Shown here: positions 1-5,192 of the stretch, piece after piece
Layout: every line of letters starts with the position of its first letter
How positions within the stretch are numbered: position 1 is the first letter of the stretch
Origin: Cyanobacteriota bacterium
GTDB lineage: Bacteria > Cyanobacteriota > Cyanobacteriia > PCC-6307 > Cyanobiaceae
DNA: 5,192 nucleotides
Assembly (NCBI GenBank): GCA_026389255.1
Contig: JAPLIF010000261.1
Span: 1 to 5,192 of the forward strand
Direction: 5' to 3'
The notes under the pieces: generated by a model
Databases searched by the model: none
Seen by the model: the letters and a program-made list of their open reading frames with translations, nothing else
What the model was told of the DNA's origin: nothing
Translations under genes and position numbers: made by a program

Positions 1-1190
1 TTGGCGCCCATCGGTTTGGCCCTTGACGACTGGGCCGGGGTGGCGGGCATGGGGCTGACGGGTGCGGTCTTGGCAGGCCTGCTGTCTGGGGCCTTGAATC
101 GGTGCCAACCGAGGTCATCGATGCTGCCGAGCCGCTTGGGAACGGCTTGGTCGATGGCGACGCTGACGGCGTCGGCGCGGCCGGAGAGCACCTCCAGGCC
201 CCTGCCCAAGGGGAAGCGTCGCTGACCGCTGAGCAGACCGTCATAGATGGCCTCCCCATTGATTCCCCGCACTTGGATCCAGCTGGGTTCGCTCGCCTTG
301 ATCAGGAGCGTCGGGGTGACGGAGCGGCCAACCGGGAGAGATCGGCGAATGCTTTGGGCGGCTGGGGGGGCAGGGCTACGGCTGGCCTGAACGGGGTTGG
401 ATTCCGTTGGCTTGATGGTTTGCCATGCGACCGCATCGATGCTGCCCAGGCGTCGGGGCGGGGTGCCGGGAAGCTGGATTGTGATGAGATCGGGGCGTCC
501 TGCCAAAAGGCGCAGGCCTTGGCCAAGGGGAATCCGTCGCTGTCCATGGAAGGTCTCGGCCATCAGCGGATGATCCTCGGCGTCGCGGACTTCCAGCCAG
601 GTGGGGGCCTTGGCTGTGAGAATCAGCTCGCCCGGTGAGGCCATCGCAACGGGGGCCGGTGGCTGGGGGTGGGTCGGCGCAAGGGTTGCGGACGCCTGGG
701 GGCGTGGCAGGGTCTTGGAGGCGGAAGGGGGATTGGCCTTCAGGTTGCCCCCAGCCAAGGGGCCCTTGCTGGTTGGGTTTGGGCTGAAGTGGGCCATCCA
801 GCTTGCAATAGGGCGAACAGTCGCCAGCAGCACAAGGGAGGCCGCACTCGCCAAACCGATGGGAAGCAAGGAGCTGGAGCGGGCGCTGGGGGCCACTTTC
901 GTGGCGGCCTTTGGCTTGGGTGGGGCTGCGGAAGGCGCGTCAGTGCTTGCCGGCAGACCTGGGCGTTGGGGCTGATGGGCGGCGGGCAAGGCTCGATCAA
1001 GCTGCACCCGCAGTCCCGCCCTTTCCTGATTCAGGGCTCGATTGCGATCGCGAATGGGCCGGAGACGCTCTTCAAATTTGCGCTCGTACAGTTCGGGCAA
1101 ATCCCGTAACAAAGATTGGTAGTTGGAGAGTTGATTCCGCGCCGCCTCCAATTCTTCCAGGGTCGAGAGATAGTCGTCCTGGTTTTCCAT
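1..1190 (-). CDS. Coiled-coil membrane protein with two tandem RodZ C-terminal-like (DUF4115-like) domains, 3' part outside window
   Basis: An open frame starts at ATG 1190 and runs without a stop for 396 codons to the left edge, so the C-terminus is missing. Visible in order: a charged, heptad-like, probably coiled-coil segment (residues 1-68, beginning MENQDDYLSTLEELEAARNQ); a Pro/Ala/Lys linker; one hydrophobic segment (about 108-125, LLPIGLASAASLVLLATV) that should span the membrane; a Pro/Ala/Ser linker; domain copy 1 (187-256); a second linker; domain copy 2 (293-362); and another Pro/Ala-rich stretch. Both copies share a W-x-x-V-R strand, GQRRxPLGxGL and LGSID..W. The pattern resembles the C-terminal domain of RodZ, the MreB-associated rod-shape factor, but the N-terminal helix-turn-helix of RodZ is absent. 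I infer an envelope or cell-shape role with the repeats outside the cytoplasm; this is not shown. The start was chosen because the coiled coil begins there; no clear Shine-Dalgarno is seen. Confidence 0.8.
   Translation of the reverse strand, partial: MENQDDYLSTLEELEAARNQLSNYQSLLRDLPELYERKFEERLRPIRDRNRALNQERAGLRVQLDRALPAAHQPQRPGLPASTDAPSAAPPKPKAATKVAPSARSSSLLPIGLASAASLVLLATVRPIASWMAHFSPNPTSKGPLAGGNLKANPPSASKTLPRPQASATLAPTHPQPPAPVAMASPGELILTAKAPTWLEVRDAEDHPLMAETFHGQRRIPLGQGLRLLAGRPDLITIQLPGTPPRRLGSIDAVAWQTIKPTESNPVQASRSPAPPAAQSIRRSLPVGRSVTPTLLIKASEPSWIQVRGINGEAIYDGLLSGQRRFPLGRGLEVLSGRADAVSVAIDQAVPKRLGSIDDLGWHRFKAPDSRPAKTAPVSPMPATPAQSSRAKPMGA
105..314 (-). repeat. RodZ C-terminal-like domain, copy 2
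   Basis: Encodes residues 293-362 of the left-edge membrane protein. Landmarks are Trp304 in EPSWIQVRG, the turn GQRRFPLGRGL (322-332) and LGSIDDLGW ending at Trp362. The two copies match in the turn and in the LGSID block but have diverged elsewhere, which suggests an old duplication kept under selection rather than a recent copy. Confidence 0.65.
423..632 (-). repeat. RodZ C-terminal-like domain, copy 1
   Basis: Encodes residues 187-256 of the left-edge membrane protein. Landmarks are Trp198 in APTWLEVRD, the turn GQRRIPLGQGL (216-226) and LGSIDAVAW ending at Trp256. It aligns without gaps to copy 2 at an offset of exactly 106 residues. Similarity to the RodZ/DUF4115 beta-sandwich is judged by eye from the W-x-x-V-x-D strand, the glycine-containing turn and the later hydrophobic strands. 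Confidence 0.65.
1044..1051. repeat. HIP1-type octamer GCGATCGC
   Basis: A single perfect copy of the palindrome GCGATCGC, the core of the highly iterated palindrome found across many cyanobacterial genomes. Here it lies inside the coiled-coil coding region of the left-edge gene. It supports a cyanobacterial origin weakly, because only one copy is seen in 5.2 kb. Confidence 0.5.
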
Positions 1191-1279
1191 GTTTATTTTG
1201 CAGTGATTCACTTTCTCAGAAGCAGCCAATTTGGCAAGCCCCAGCTTCGCGAGTCTAATCCTTAATCCGTTGGCCCATC
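1191..1279 (-). other. Intergenic region upstream of the coiled-coil/RodZ-like gene
   Basis: This 89-base gap holds half of a short hairpin at its right end and a more A/T-rich stretch just before the ATG at 1190. A promoter for the downstream gene would be expected here, but I could not find a convincing -35/-10 pair or Shine-Dalgarno, so none is annotated. Confidence 0.4.
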
Positions 1280-1290
1280 TCACTGGGCCA
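1271..1290 (-). terminator. Perfect 7-bp hairpin at the end of the oxidoreductase remnant, possible terminator
   Basis: TGGCCCA (1271-1277) and TGGGCCA (1284-1290) form a perfect 7-bp stem around a 6-base loop that contains the TGA stop at 1280-1282. No T run follows on either strand, so it is not a canonical intrinsic terminator. Cyanobacterial terminators often lack strong U tracts, so a weak termination or 3'-end role is possible. It could also be chance in GC-rich DNA. Confidence 0.3.
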
Positions 1291-1577
1291 TGGGGCTGAT
1301 CGGCTCCACCAGGACGACGTTGCCAAGGCGGCTGGCTTCGATGATGGCTTTGGCGATGCGCAGACCCGCCAGCGCCTGGGGTGGCGAGGTGATCGTTGAG
1401 GTTTCGCCGTAGCGCCGACCTACGCCAAAGAGTTCTCCGACAGCCGCTAGTCCCATGGCATCCCCATCAGCGAAGGCCCTGAGCTCCACCTCGGGCAGGG
1501 AGCTAAGGACGTCGGCATGGAAAGGGGCCGAGTCCGGCGAGGCCAACTCGTCAAGGAGTGGCGGGTTGGCTGAACAT
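1280..1577 (-). pseudogene. Degraded Gfo/Idh/MocA-family NAD(P)-dependent oxidoreductase remnant
   Basis: Three pieces of one protein family are visible in order on the minus strand. From ATG 1577 one frame reads MFSQPATP, a TGA stop at 1551-1553, then RVGLAGLGPF (about 1521-1550), a Rossmann GxxGxG-like start. Immediately afterwards the next frame reads HADVLSSLPEVELRAFADGD and ELFGVGRRYGE, the second strand and helix typical of Gfo/Idh/MocA proteins. This is joined directly to SPPQALAGLRIAKAIIEASR, which looks like their C-terminal helix, and then a stop. Family members are usually about 330-370 residues, so the catalytic middle is missing, in addition to a stop and a frameshift. A 112-codon frame is open from ATG 1618 to 1280 and could be annotated as a small hypothetical protein, but its first 30 or so residues look like frame-shifted sequence. 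The family call is by eye; substrate unknown. Confidence 0.65.
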
Positions 1578-1641
1578 GGAGGCATTGAGGGACCTCTTGC
1601 CCCTCCCATGACCGACATAACCGATCATGGGGCTGGAAGGA

Positions 1642-1713
1642 AGCCGGCTAACGGATTTGAACCGATGGCCTTCGCTTTACAAAAGCGCTGCTCTACCGCT
1701 GAGCTAAGCCGGC
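1642..1713 (-). tRNA. tRNA-Thr (anticodon TGT)
   Basis: The 72-nt cloverleaf reads from 1713 to 1642. The acceptor stem is GCCGGCT paired with AGCCGGC, the D arm is GCTC/GAGC with loop AGCGGTA, the anticodon loop TTTGTAA carries anticodon TGT reading ACA (Thr), and the T loop is TTCAAAT. No 3' CCA is encoded; the discriminator is T. Two stem mismatches are visible: G27-A43 in the anticodon stem and T50-T64 in the T stem. The gene lies 22 bases after the stop of the LuxR-type regulator. A weak -10-like TAAGAT (1733-1738) overlaps that stop codon, so it may have its own promoter or be processed from the upstream transcript. Confidence 0.96.
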
Positions 1714-1735
1714 CAAAGAAATCGAGCAACTTATC

Positions 1736-2017
1736 TTAGGACCGCGCCAGGGCCCAGACCAGCAGTTCGCAACGCTGGCGACAGCCGCTCTTCTCCAACA
1801 TGCTGGAGACATGGCTTTCCACGGTTCGCGGGCTGAGGACCAGGGCCGACGCGATTGCCCGATTGCCCATACCCTGAATTAAGAGGCCCAGGACCCGGCG
1901 TTCCGCAGGGGTCATGCCCATCAGACCGCTGTTGGCGTGATCAAGTTCATGGGGGGGCAGGGGAGGCTGCATGGTCTTGGGCTGAATCCAGAGGCCAGGG
2001 TTCCCCCGTTCGGTCAT
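1736..2017 (-). CDS. Small LuxR-family (GerE-type HTH) transcriptional regulator, PedR-like
   Basis: A 93-residue protein consisting almost only of a LuxR/GerE helix-turn-helix (residues 35-92) after a Pro-rich tail. Family landmarks are TPAERRVL (36-43), the NRAIASAL segment before the turn, and [10 protein letters not shown] (61-70), the DNA-recognition helix. There is no receiver or ligand-binding domain. Cyanobacteria have a similarly small, stand-alone LuxR protein, PedR (Ssl0564 of Synechocystis), whose activity depends on a cysteine reduced by thioredoxin during photosynthetic electron flow. Cys79 and Cys83 here lie near the C-terminus of the domain, where such a cysteine would be expected, so a redox-responsive regulator is likely but orthology is inferred. 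The start ATG overlaps the minE stop (ATGA, 2014-2017), indicating coupled translation; Met16 is an alternative start. Confidence 0.88.
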   Translation of the reverse strand: MTERGNPGLWIQPKTMQPPLPPHELDHANSGLMGMTPAERRVLGLLIQGMGNRAIASALVLSPRTVESHVSSMLEKSGCRQRCELLVWALARS

Positions 2018-2436
2018 GGGGATGGTGACGGTTCATGGGCAGCATCCTGGACATCCATCAGCTCGGAGCTTTGGGAGGGGATGGGTTCAGGGATTTCTGG
2101 GTTGTCACCGGGTGCCAGCACCTCCGGGTTGCTCGGGTTGGCCCTGGCCTTGGTTTCCAGGGAGTTGCTGGGCAGGGGGCGGGCCCTGCGGATCGGCAGA
2201 TTGGCCACCAGGGCGGTCACCCTGTCGTCGGTGGCCAGGCTGACATCGCCGCTTTCGATGTCAATTTCGACATATTTCTGCACCACCTCAAGAATCTCGC
2301 GACGCATGCGCTCGAGCAGCTCGGGATTGAGATCACTGCGATCGTGGGCCAACACCAGCTGCAGACGTTCGCGGGCGGTGGTGGCACTGGGCTTTTGCAG
2401 GCCCAACAGGTGTTGAAGGAAGTCGAACAAGGCCAT
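2014..2436 (-). CDS. minE: MinE, cell division topological specificity factor
   Basis: MinE stimulates the MinD ATPase at the membrane and drives MinCD away from mid-cell, so that the Z ring forms there. The protein starts [12 protein letters not shown], an amphipathic membrane-targeting helix. It continues with the MinD-contacting segment [15 protein letters not shown] (19-33) and the dimerising topological domain, including [19 protein letters not shown] (41-59). The conserved part ends near residue 87. The remaining 53 or so residues are an unusual Pro/Ser/Asn/Glu-rich tail, making 140 residues against 88 in E. coli. The start lies 5 bases after the minD stop without an obvious Shine-Dalgarno, so translation is probably coupled. 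The stop overlaps the start of the next gene. Confidence 0.95.
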   Translation of the reverse strand: MALFDFLQHLLGLQKPSATTARERLQLVLAHDRSDLNPELLERMRREILEVVQKYVEIDIESGDVSLATDDRVTALVANLPIRRARPLPSNSLETKARANPSNPEVLAPGDNPEIPEPIPSQSSELMDVQDAAHEPSPSP

Positions 2437-2441
2437 GCCGC

Positions 2442-3266
2442 TCAGAAAAGGCCAGTTGTTCTGCGAATCTTGCCCATCAGGCGGGCCCTCAGGCCCCGTC
2501 GTTCCCGGGATGGGTCAATTAAGGGCACCTCTTCGCCCCGAAGCCGGCGCGCCACATTCATGTAGGCCCGACCGGCGGGAGAAAGGGACCCATTGAGGGT
2601 GAGGGGCTCACCCCGATTGGTGGAGGTGATCACCTGCTCGTCTTCAAGCACCAGTCCCAGTAGGGGCAGGGCGAGAATGTCGGTGACATCGCTGACGCCC
2701 AGCATTTCCTGGTTGGCCACCATCTTGGGGCGAACCCGGTTGAGAACCATCTGCACCGGCGCCACCCCCTGGGTATTCAGCAGACCGATCACGCGATCCG
2801 CGTCCCGCACCGCAGCCATCTCCGGAGTGGTGATGACGATGGCTTCCCTGGCGGCCGCGGCGGCATTGCGAAAACCGGTTTCAATCCCCGCTGGGCAGTC
2901 GATCAACACAAAGTTGGCCCGCTCGGCGAGCATGCCGACGATTTTCTTCATGTCGTCGGAGGTCAGCCAGTCGAGCATGCGCGCATTGCCGGCGGGAAGC
3001 AGCGAGAGGTTCGGCTCCTGTTTGTGCTTCACCAACGCCTGCTCTAACCGGCAGGTTTCTTCGAGCACGTCCTGGGCGTTGTAGACGATGCGGTTCTCCA
3101 GACCCAGGAGCAGGTCCAGGTTGCGGAGGCCGAAATCGGCGTCCAGCACCACGGTGGTCTCACCGAGGCGAGCCAAGGCAATGCCCAGGTTCGCCGTGAG
3201 GGTTGTCTTGCCGACCCCTCCCTTGCCGGAACAGATCAGGATGACGCGAGCGGGGGGAGCTGTCAC
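2442..3266 (-). CDS. minD: MinD, septum-site-determining ATPase
   Basis: MinD is the ParA/MinD-family ATPase that dimerises on the membrane with ATP, recruits MinC and is released by MinE. The 274-residue protein shows the deviant Walker [10 protein letters not shown] (13-21, signature Lys15 and Lys20), the switch I region [10 protein letters not shown] (42-51), Walker B VLIDCPAG (120-127), and a basic amphipathic C-terminal helix (257-274, [18 protein letters not shown]) that serves as the membrane-targeting sequence. Length is normal. The start codon is GTG (complement of cac at 3264-3266) and overlaps the minC TGA as GTGA. This start places the usual short strand before Walker A. All key residues are present, so the protein should be active. 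Confidence 0.98.
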   Translation of the reverse strand: MTAPPARVILICSGKGGVGKTTLTANLGIALARLGETTVVLDADFGLRNLDLLLGLENRIVYNAQDVLEETCRLEQALVKHKQEPNLSLLPAGNARMLDWLTSDDMKKIVGMLAERANFVLIDCPAGIETGFRNAAAAAREAIVITTPEMAAVRDADRVIGLLNTQGVAPVQMVLNRVRPKMVANQEMLGVSDVTDILALPLLGLVLEDEQVITSTNRGEPLTLNGSLSPAGRAYMNVARRLRGEEVPLIDPSRERRGLRARLMGKIRRTTGLF

Positions 3267-3985
3267 TGGGCACTGGGGCTGGAACCCACGTTAAGCCCCT
3301 GGGAAGGCATCCCTGGGAGGGGCCAGCGGGGAGACGCGGGATCGATGCGAATTTCGCCGTTCTCAAGTCGGGCTTCTTCGCAAAGGCCCGCAGCAGGGAC
3401 TTCATCCGGTCCCCGAGCCACGGCCCCGGCAATACGGAGTTGGAGCGGACGCATTTGCAGGGCGACGATGGTTGCCTGATCATCACCAAGCCGGCCGGCA
3501 TGGGCCACCCCCCGCAGACGGCCCCAGACCAGCACGTGGCCAACGGCACTGATCTGGGCGCCGGGATTCACATCCCCCAGCACCAGGAGCGAGGCCTCGG
3601 CCTGGAGGTGCTCTCCAGATCGCAAGGTCCCTTGGTGCACGGTCAGGGCGGGGGCGGTGCGTGCGGCCTTGGCGGGATGTTGTAAGCGCCCTGTGTTCGG
3701 CCCCAGATGGAGCCCGAAGGAGGCGGCCGCCACGCGGGTTTCCGGGTGATCAGCCTGCAGTTGCACCAGGATCAGCCCCTGTTGGGTCAACAGGCTTTGG
3801 AGGGCCTCCAGGTCAGGAAGCCGCAGCCGCCAGTCGCCGCAGATCAGGTTCAACGGGCCTTGGATGGCACCCAGGCTGAGGGCCTGTCTGACCTCCTCCA
3901 ACAGCGGGCCAGCCTCCTGGGGGGGAGGCAGCCTCAGCAGGTGGGGTTGATGGGGATCGCTCGCAATAGAGAGGGCCGCCGCCAT
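3263..3985 (-). CDS. minC: MinC, FtsZ-ring inhibitor
   Basis: MinC is recruited by MinD to the membrane and blocks FtsZ assembly away from mid-cell. With a start at ATG 3985 it is 240 residues. The N-terminal part (1-105) is divergent. The C-terminal beta-helix domain (about 117-190) is clear: GTLRSGE (119-125), LVLGDVNPGA (134-143), VWGRLRGVAHAG (153-164) and LRIAGAVA. A Q-to-E change is seen in the RSGQ motif that contributes to MinD binding in E. coli MinC. The frame stays open upstream to 4261, but that part overlaps the real HD gene on the same strand and has no MinC-like content. ATG 3985 lies 26 bases after the HD stop; a TTG five codons earlier is possible. No strong Shine-Dalgarno is seen. 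The stop overlaps the minD start. Confidence 0.92.
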   Translation of the reverse strand: MAAALSIASDPHQPHLLRLPPPQEAGPLLEEVRQALSLGAIQGPLNLICGDWRLRLPDLEALQSLLTQQGLILVQLQADHPETRVAAASFGLHLGPNTGRLQHPAKAARTAPALTVHQGTLRSGEHLQAEASLLVLGDVNPGAQISAVGHVLVWGRLRGVAHAGRLGDDQATIVALQMRPLQLRIAGAVARGPDEVPAAGLCEEARLENGEIRIDPASPRWPLPGMPSQGLNVGSSPSAQ

Positions 3986-4011
3986 GGCTGCACGGCTCAA
4001 GGACTCTGACT

Positions 4012-5192
4012 TTAATTGGTATTGGCGTGATGAATCCTTTGGGCTCCCTCCCCCCTCGCCACCCACTCCCGCACTAGGGAGGCCAGGGGGGTGCTCAGGT
4101 TGGGTGGGTGGATCAGCCAGGCGATTTCTTCGCTTTGACTGAGCACCCTGACCAATTCGGAGCGCTGTTCGAGGGCCAGCAACCGCTGACCATCCCAGAG
4201 GCGCAGACCTCCTTTGTAGGGGTGGTAACCCCGGCTCTGGCGCTGTTGCAGGCCGCAGCAACCATCGGGTGCCAGGCCGGAGGCCGTCGCCAGCCTGCGG
4301 GCCTCAGCCAACAGCTCCAGTCGTTCTGGAGAGCTCAATTCGCTCACATCAATGGCCCGTAAGAGCCGGCGATCCACCAGGCGGGCACAGGGTTCTGCCA
4401 ATTCCGCCGGACCCTCCTGGCGCCAGCGTTCCAGGTGGTATCCGGTGACGATGTCGTCATTGGCCAGGTAGGTGTCCAGGTCGAGATTCTGCGGGTCCCA
4501 GAGCCAGCGGGCCATGGTCCTGTCAGCCCACACCCGCTGGGGTCCCAAGCGCCGGGCGACCTGGATGGTGTGGTTCAGCAGCCAATTGCAGACCCCATTG
4601 AGCCGGTGGTTGTAGACGCTGCGATACATCAGCTGGCGCACGACCAGGTAGTGCTCCACCGCCGGCAGCCCCTTGGGGTGTAGTGCCAGGCTGCCGTCCG
4701 GCGCCAGGGTGAGGCTGGCCAGAATCCGCTGCAGATCGAGATGGCCGAAACAGGTGCCGGTGCTGTAACTGTCGCGCAGCAGATAATCGAGCCGATCGCA
4801 GTCAAGCTGGCTGCTTACCAGAGATCCGATTGCCGCAGGCTGGGTTTGGCCGGTCTCCAAGAGGGTGGCGACCGCTTCTGCCAGCCCGGGCCTGGTGGCC
4901 TCCAGACGGTCCCTCAGGTCGGGGTGCTCCCGCGCCAGCCGGGCCGACCAGGCCTCATGCCGCAGCCCGTACATGTCTTCGCCGCTATGGCTGAGGGGGG
5001 CATGCCCCACGTCGTGGAGTAAGGCCGCTGCATAGAGCAAGGGCCGCTGCGAGGCCAGGTCGCTTTGGAGGGTTTCGAGTTGGTTGAGGGCCAGACGCGC
5101 CAGATGCAGCACCCCTAGGGAGTGGGTGAAGCGACTGGATTCGGCGCCGTGAAAGGTGAGGAACGCGGGACCGAGTTGGCGGATGCGTCGGA
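4012..5192 (-). CDS. HD-domain phosphohydrolase (COG1078, dNTPase-like), 5' part outside window
   Basis: The frame is open from the right edge to the stop at 4012-4014, giving 392 residues; the true start lies beyond 5192, although an internal GTG at 5112 could be mistaken for it. The N-terminal visible part reads RRIRQLGPAFLTFHGAESSR followed by FTHSLGV. Then come LLHDVGHAPLSH (HD pair at 5011-5016) and SQLDCDRLDYLLRDS (about 4768-4812), which supplies the later aspartate ligand. These are the hallmarks of the metal-dependent HD family that includes dGTP/dNTP triphosphohydrolases and SAMHD1-like proteins. Substrate cannot be assigned, but the full HxxxxHD-type metal site looks intact. It is the first visible gene of the cluster leading into minC, in the order HD-minC-minD-minE that I recall from marine picocyanobacteria. 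Confidence 0.92.
   Translation of the reverse strand, partial: RRIRQLGPAFLTFHGAESSRFTHSLGVLHLARLALNQLETLQSDLASQRPLLYAAALLHDVGHAPLSHSGEDMYGLRHEAWSARLAREHPDLRDRLEATRPGLAEAVATLLETGQTQPAAIGSLVSSQLDCDRLDYLLRDSYSTGTCFGHLDLQRILASLTLAPDGSLALHPKGLPAVEHYLVVRQLMYRSVYNHRLNGVCNWLLNHTIQVARRLGPQRVWADRTMARWLWDPQNLDLDTYLANDDIVTGYHLERWRQEGPAELAEPCARLVDRRLLRAIDVSELSSPERLELLAEARRLATASGLAPDGCCGLQQRQSRGYHPYKGGLRLWDGQRLLALEQRSELVRVLSQSEEIAWLIHPPNLSTPLASLVREWVARGEGAQRIHHANTN

Noticed and set aside
102..638. 178-codon plus-strand open frame
   Set aside because: It lies antisense to the tandem-domain membrane protein, has low-complexity Gly/Ala/Arg-rich content and no recognisable domain; GC-rich shadow frame.
302..1000. 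Two shorter minus-strand open frames (302-547 and 740-1000) over the left-edge gene
   Set aside because: They are in a different frame from the 396-codon reading, which has a coiled coil, a membrane segment and internally repeated domains. The short frames are Pro/Arg-rich with no domain.
1455..1739. Plus-strand open frame covering the tRNA
   Set aside because: It runs through the tRNA-Thr gene and antisense to the oxidoreductase remnant, with no domain-like content.
2035..2565. 176-codon plus-strand open frame across minE and the minD end
   Set aside because: It is antisense to two certain genes and its translation is Gly/Arg-rich without family features.
3160..3549. 129-codon minus-strand frame across the minC/minD junction
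   Set aside because: It is in a different frame from both minC and minD and only partly mirrors MinD residues in a shifted reading; shadow.
3986..4261. 92-codon N-terminal extension of minC
   Set aside because: This open frame overlaps the 3' end of the HD phosphohydrolase on the same strand. Its sequence is Pro/Arg/Gly-rich, and a start at 3985 fits both MinC length and spacing after the HD stop.
5110..5112. GTG as start of the HD phosphohydrolase
   Set aside because: The same frame continues upstream with the conserved FHGAESSRFTHSLGV block that belongs to the HD domain, so the gene begins beyond the right edge.

Overview
The window looks like part of a GC-rich cyanobacterial chromosome, plausibly of the Synechococcus/Cyanobium type. 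Four things point there. The gene order is an HD phosphohydrolase followed by minC-minD-minE. Next comes a very small LuxR-type regulator resembling cyanobacterial PedR. The MinC and MinE proteins are divergent in their termini, and one HIP1-type octamer GCGATCGC is present. The exact genus cannot be fixed from this sequence alone. Every supported gene lies on the minus strand, so the window is described from its right edge leftwards.

Right half (about 5192-1736): a compact, probably co-transcribed cluster. It starts with a COG1078-type HD phosphohydrolase whose 5' end is outside the window. Then come minC (start probably at 3985), minD (GTG start), minE, and a 93-residue LuxR-family DNA-binding protein. 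The minC/minD and minE/luxR junctions are 4-base stop/start overlaps (GTGA and ATGA), and the other two gaps are 5 and 26 bases. MinC, MinD and MinE together place the division septum: MinD is the membrane ATPase, MinC the FtsZ antagonist and MinE the topological regulator. The small regulator has two cysteines at the end of its helix-turn-helix domain and may link the cluster to the redox state of photosynthesis.

Middle (1735-1280): a tRNA-Thr(TGT) gene sits 22 bases after the regulator. It is followed by what I read as a decayed Gfo/Idh/MocA oxidoreductase gene. This remnant keeps a Rossmann-fold start in one frame (with a stop codon), the following strand and helix in another frame, and a C-terminal helix joined directly to it, so about two thirds of the usual protein is missing.

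Left part (1190-1): the first 396 codons of a gene that runs off the left edge. It encodes a coiled-coil, single-pass membrane protein with two tandem copies of a domain resembling the C-terminal domain of RodZ (DUF4115), separated by Pro/Ala/Ser-rich linkers. It has no RodZ-type helix-turn-helix. This is the least familiar gene in the window. No CRISPR array, insertion sequence or prophage gene was seen.
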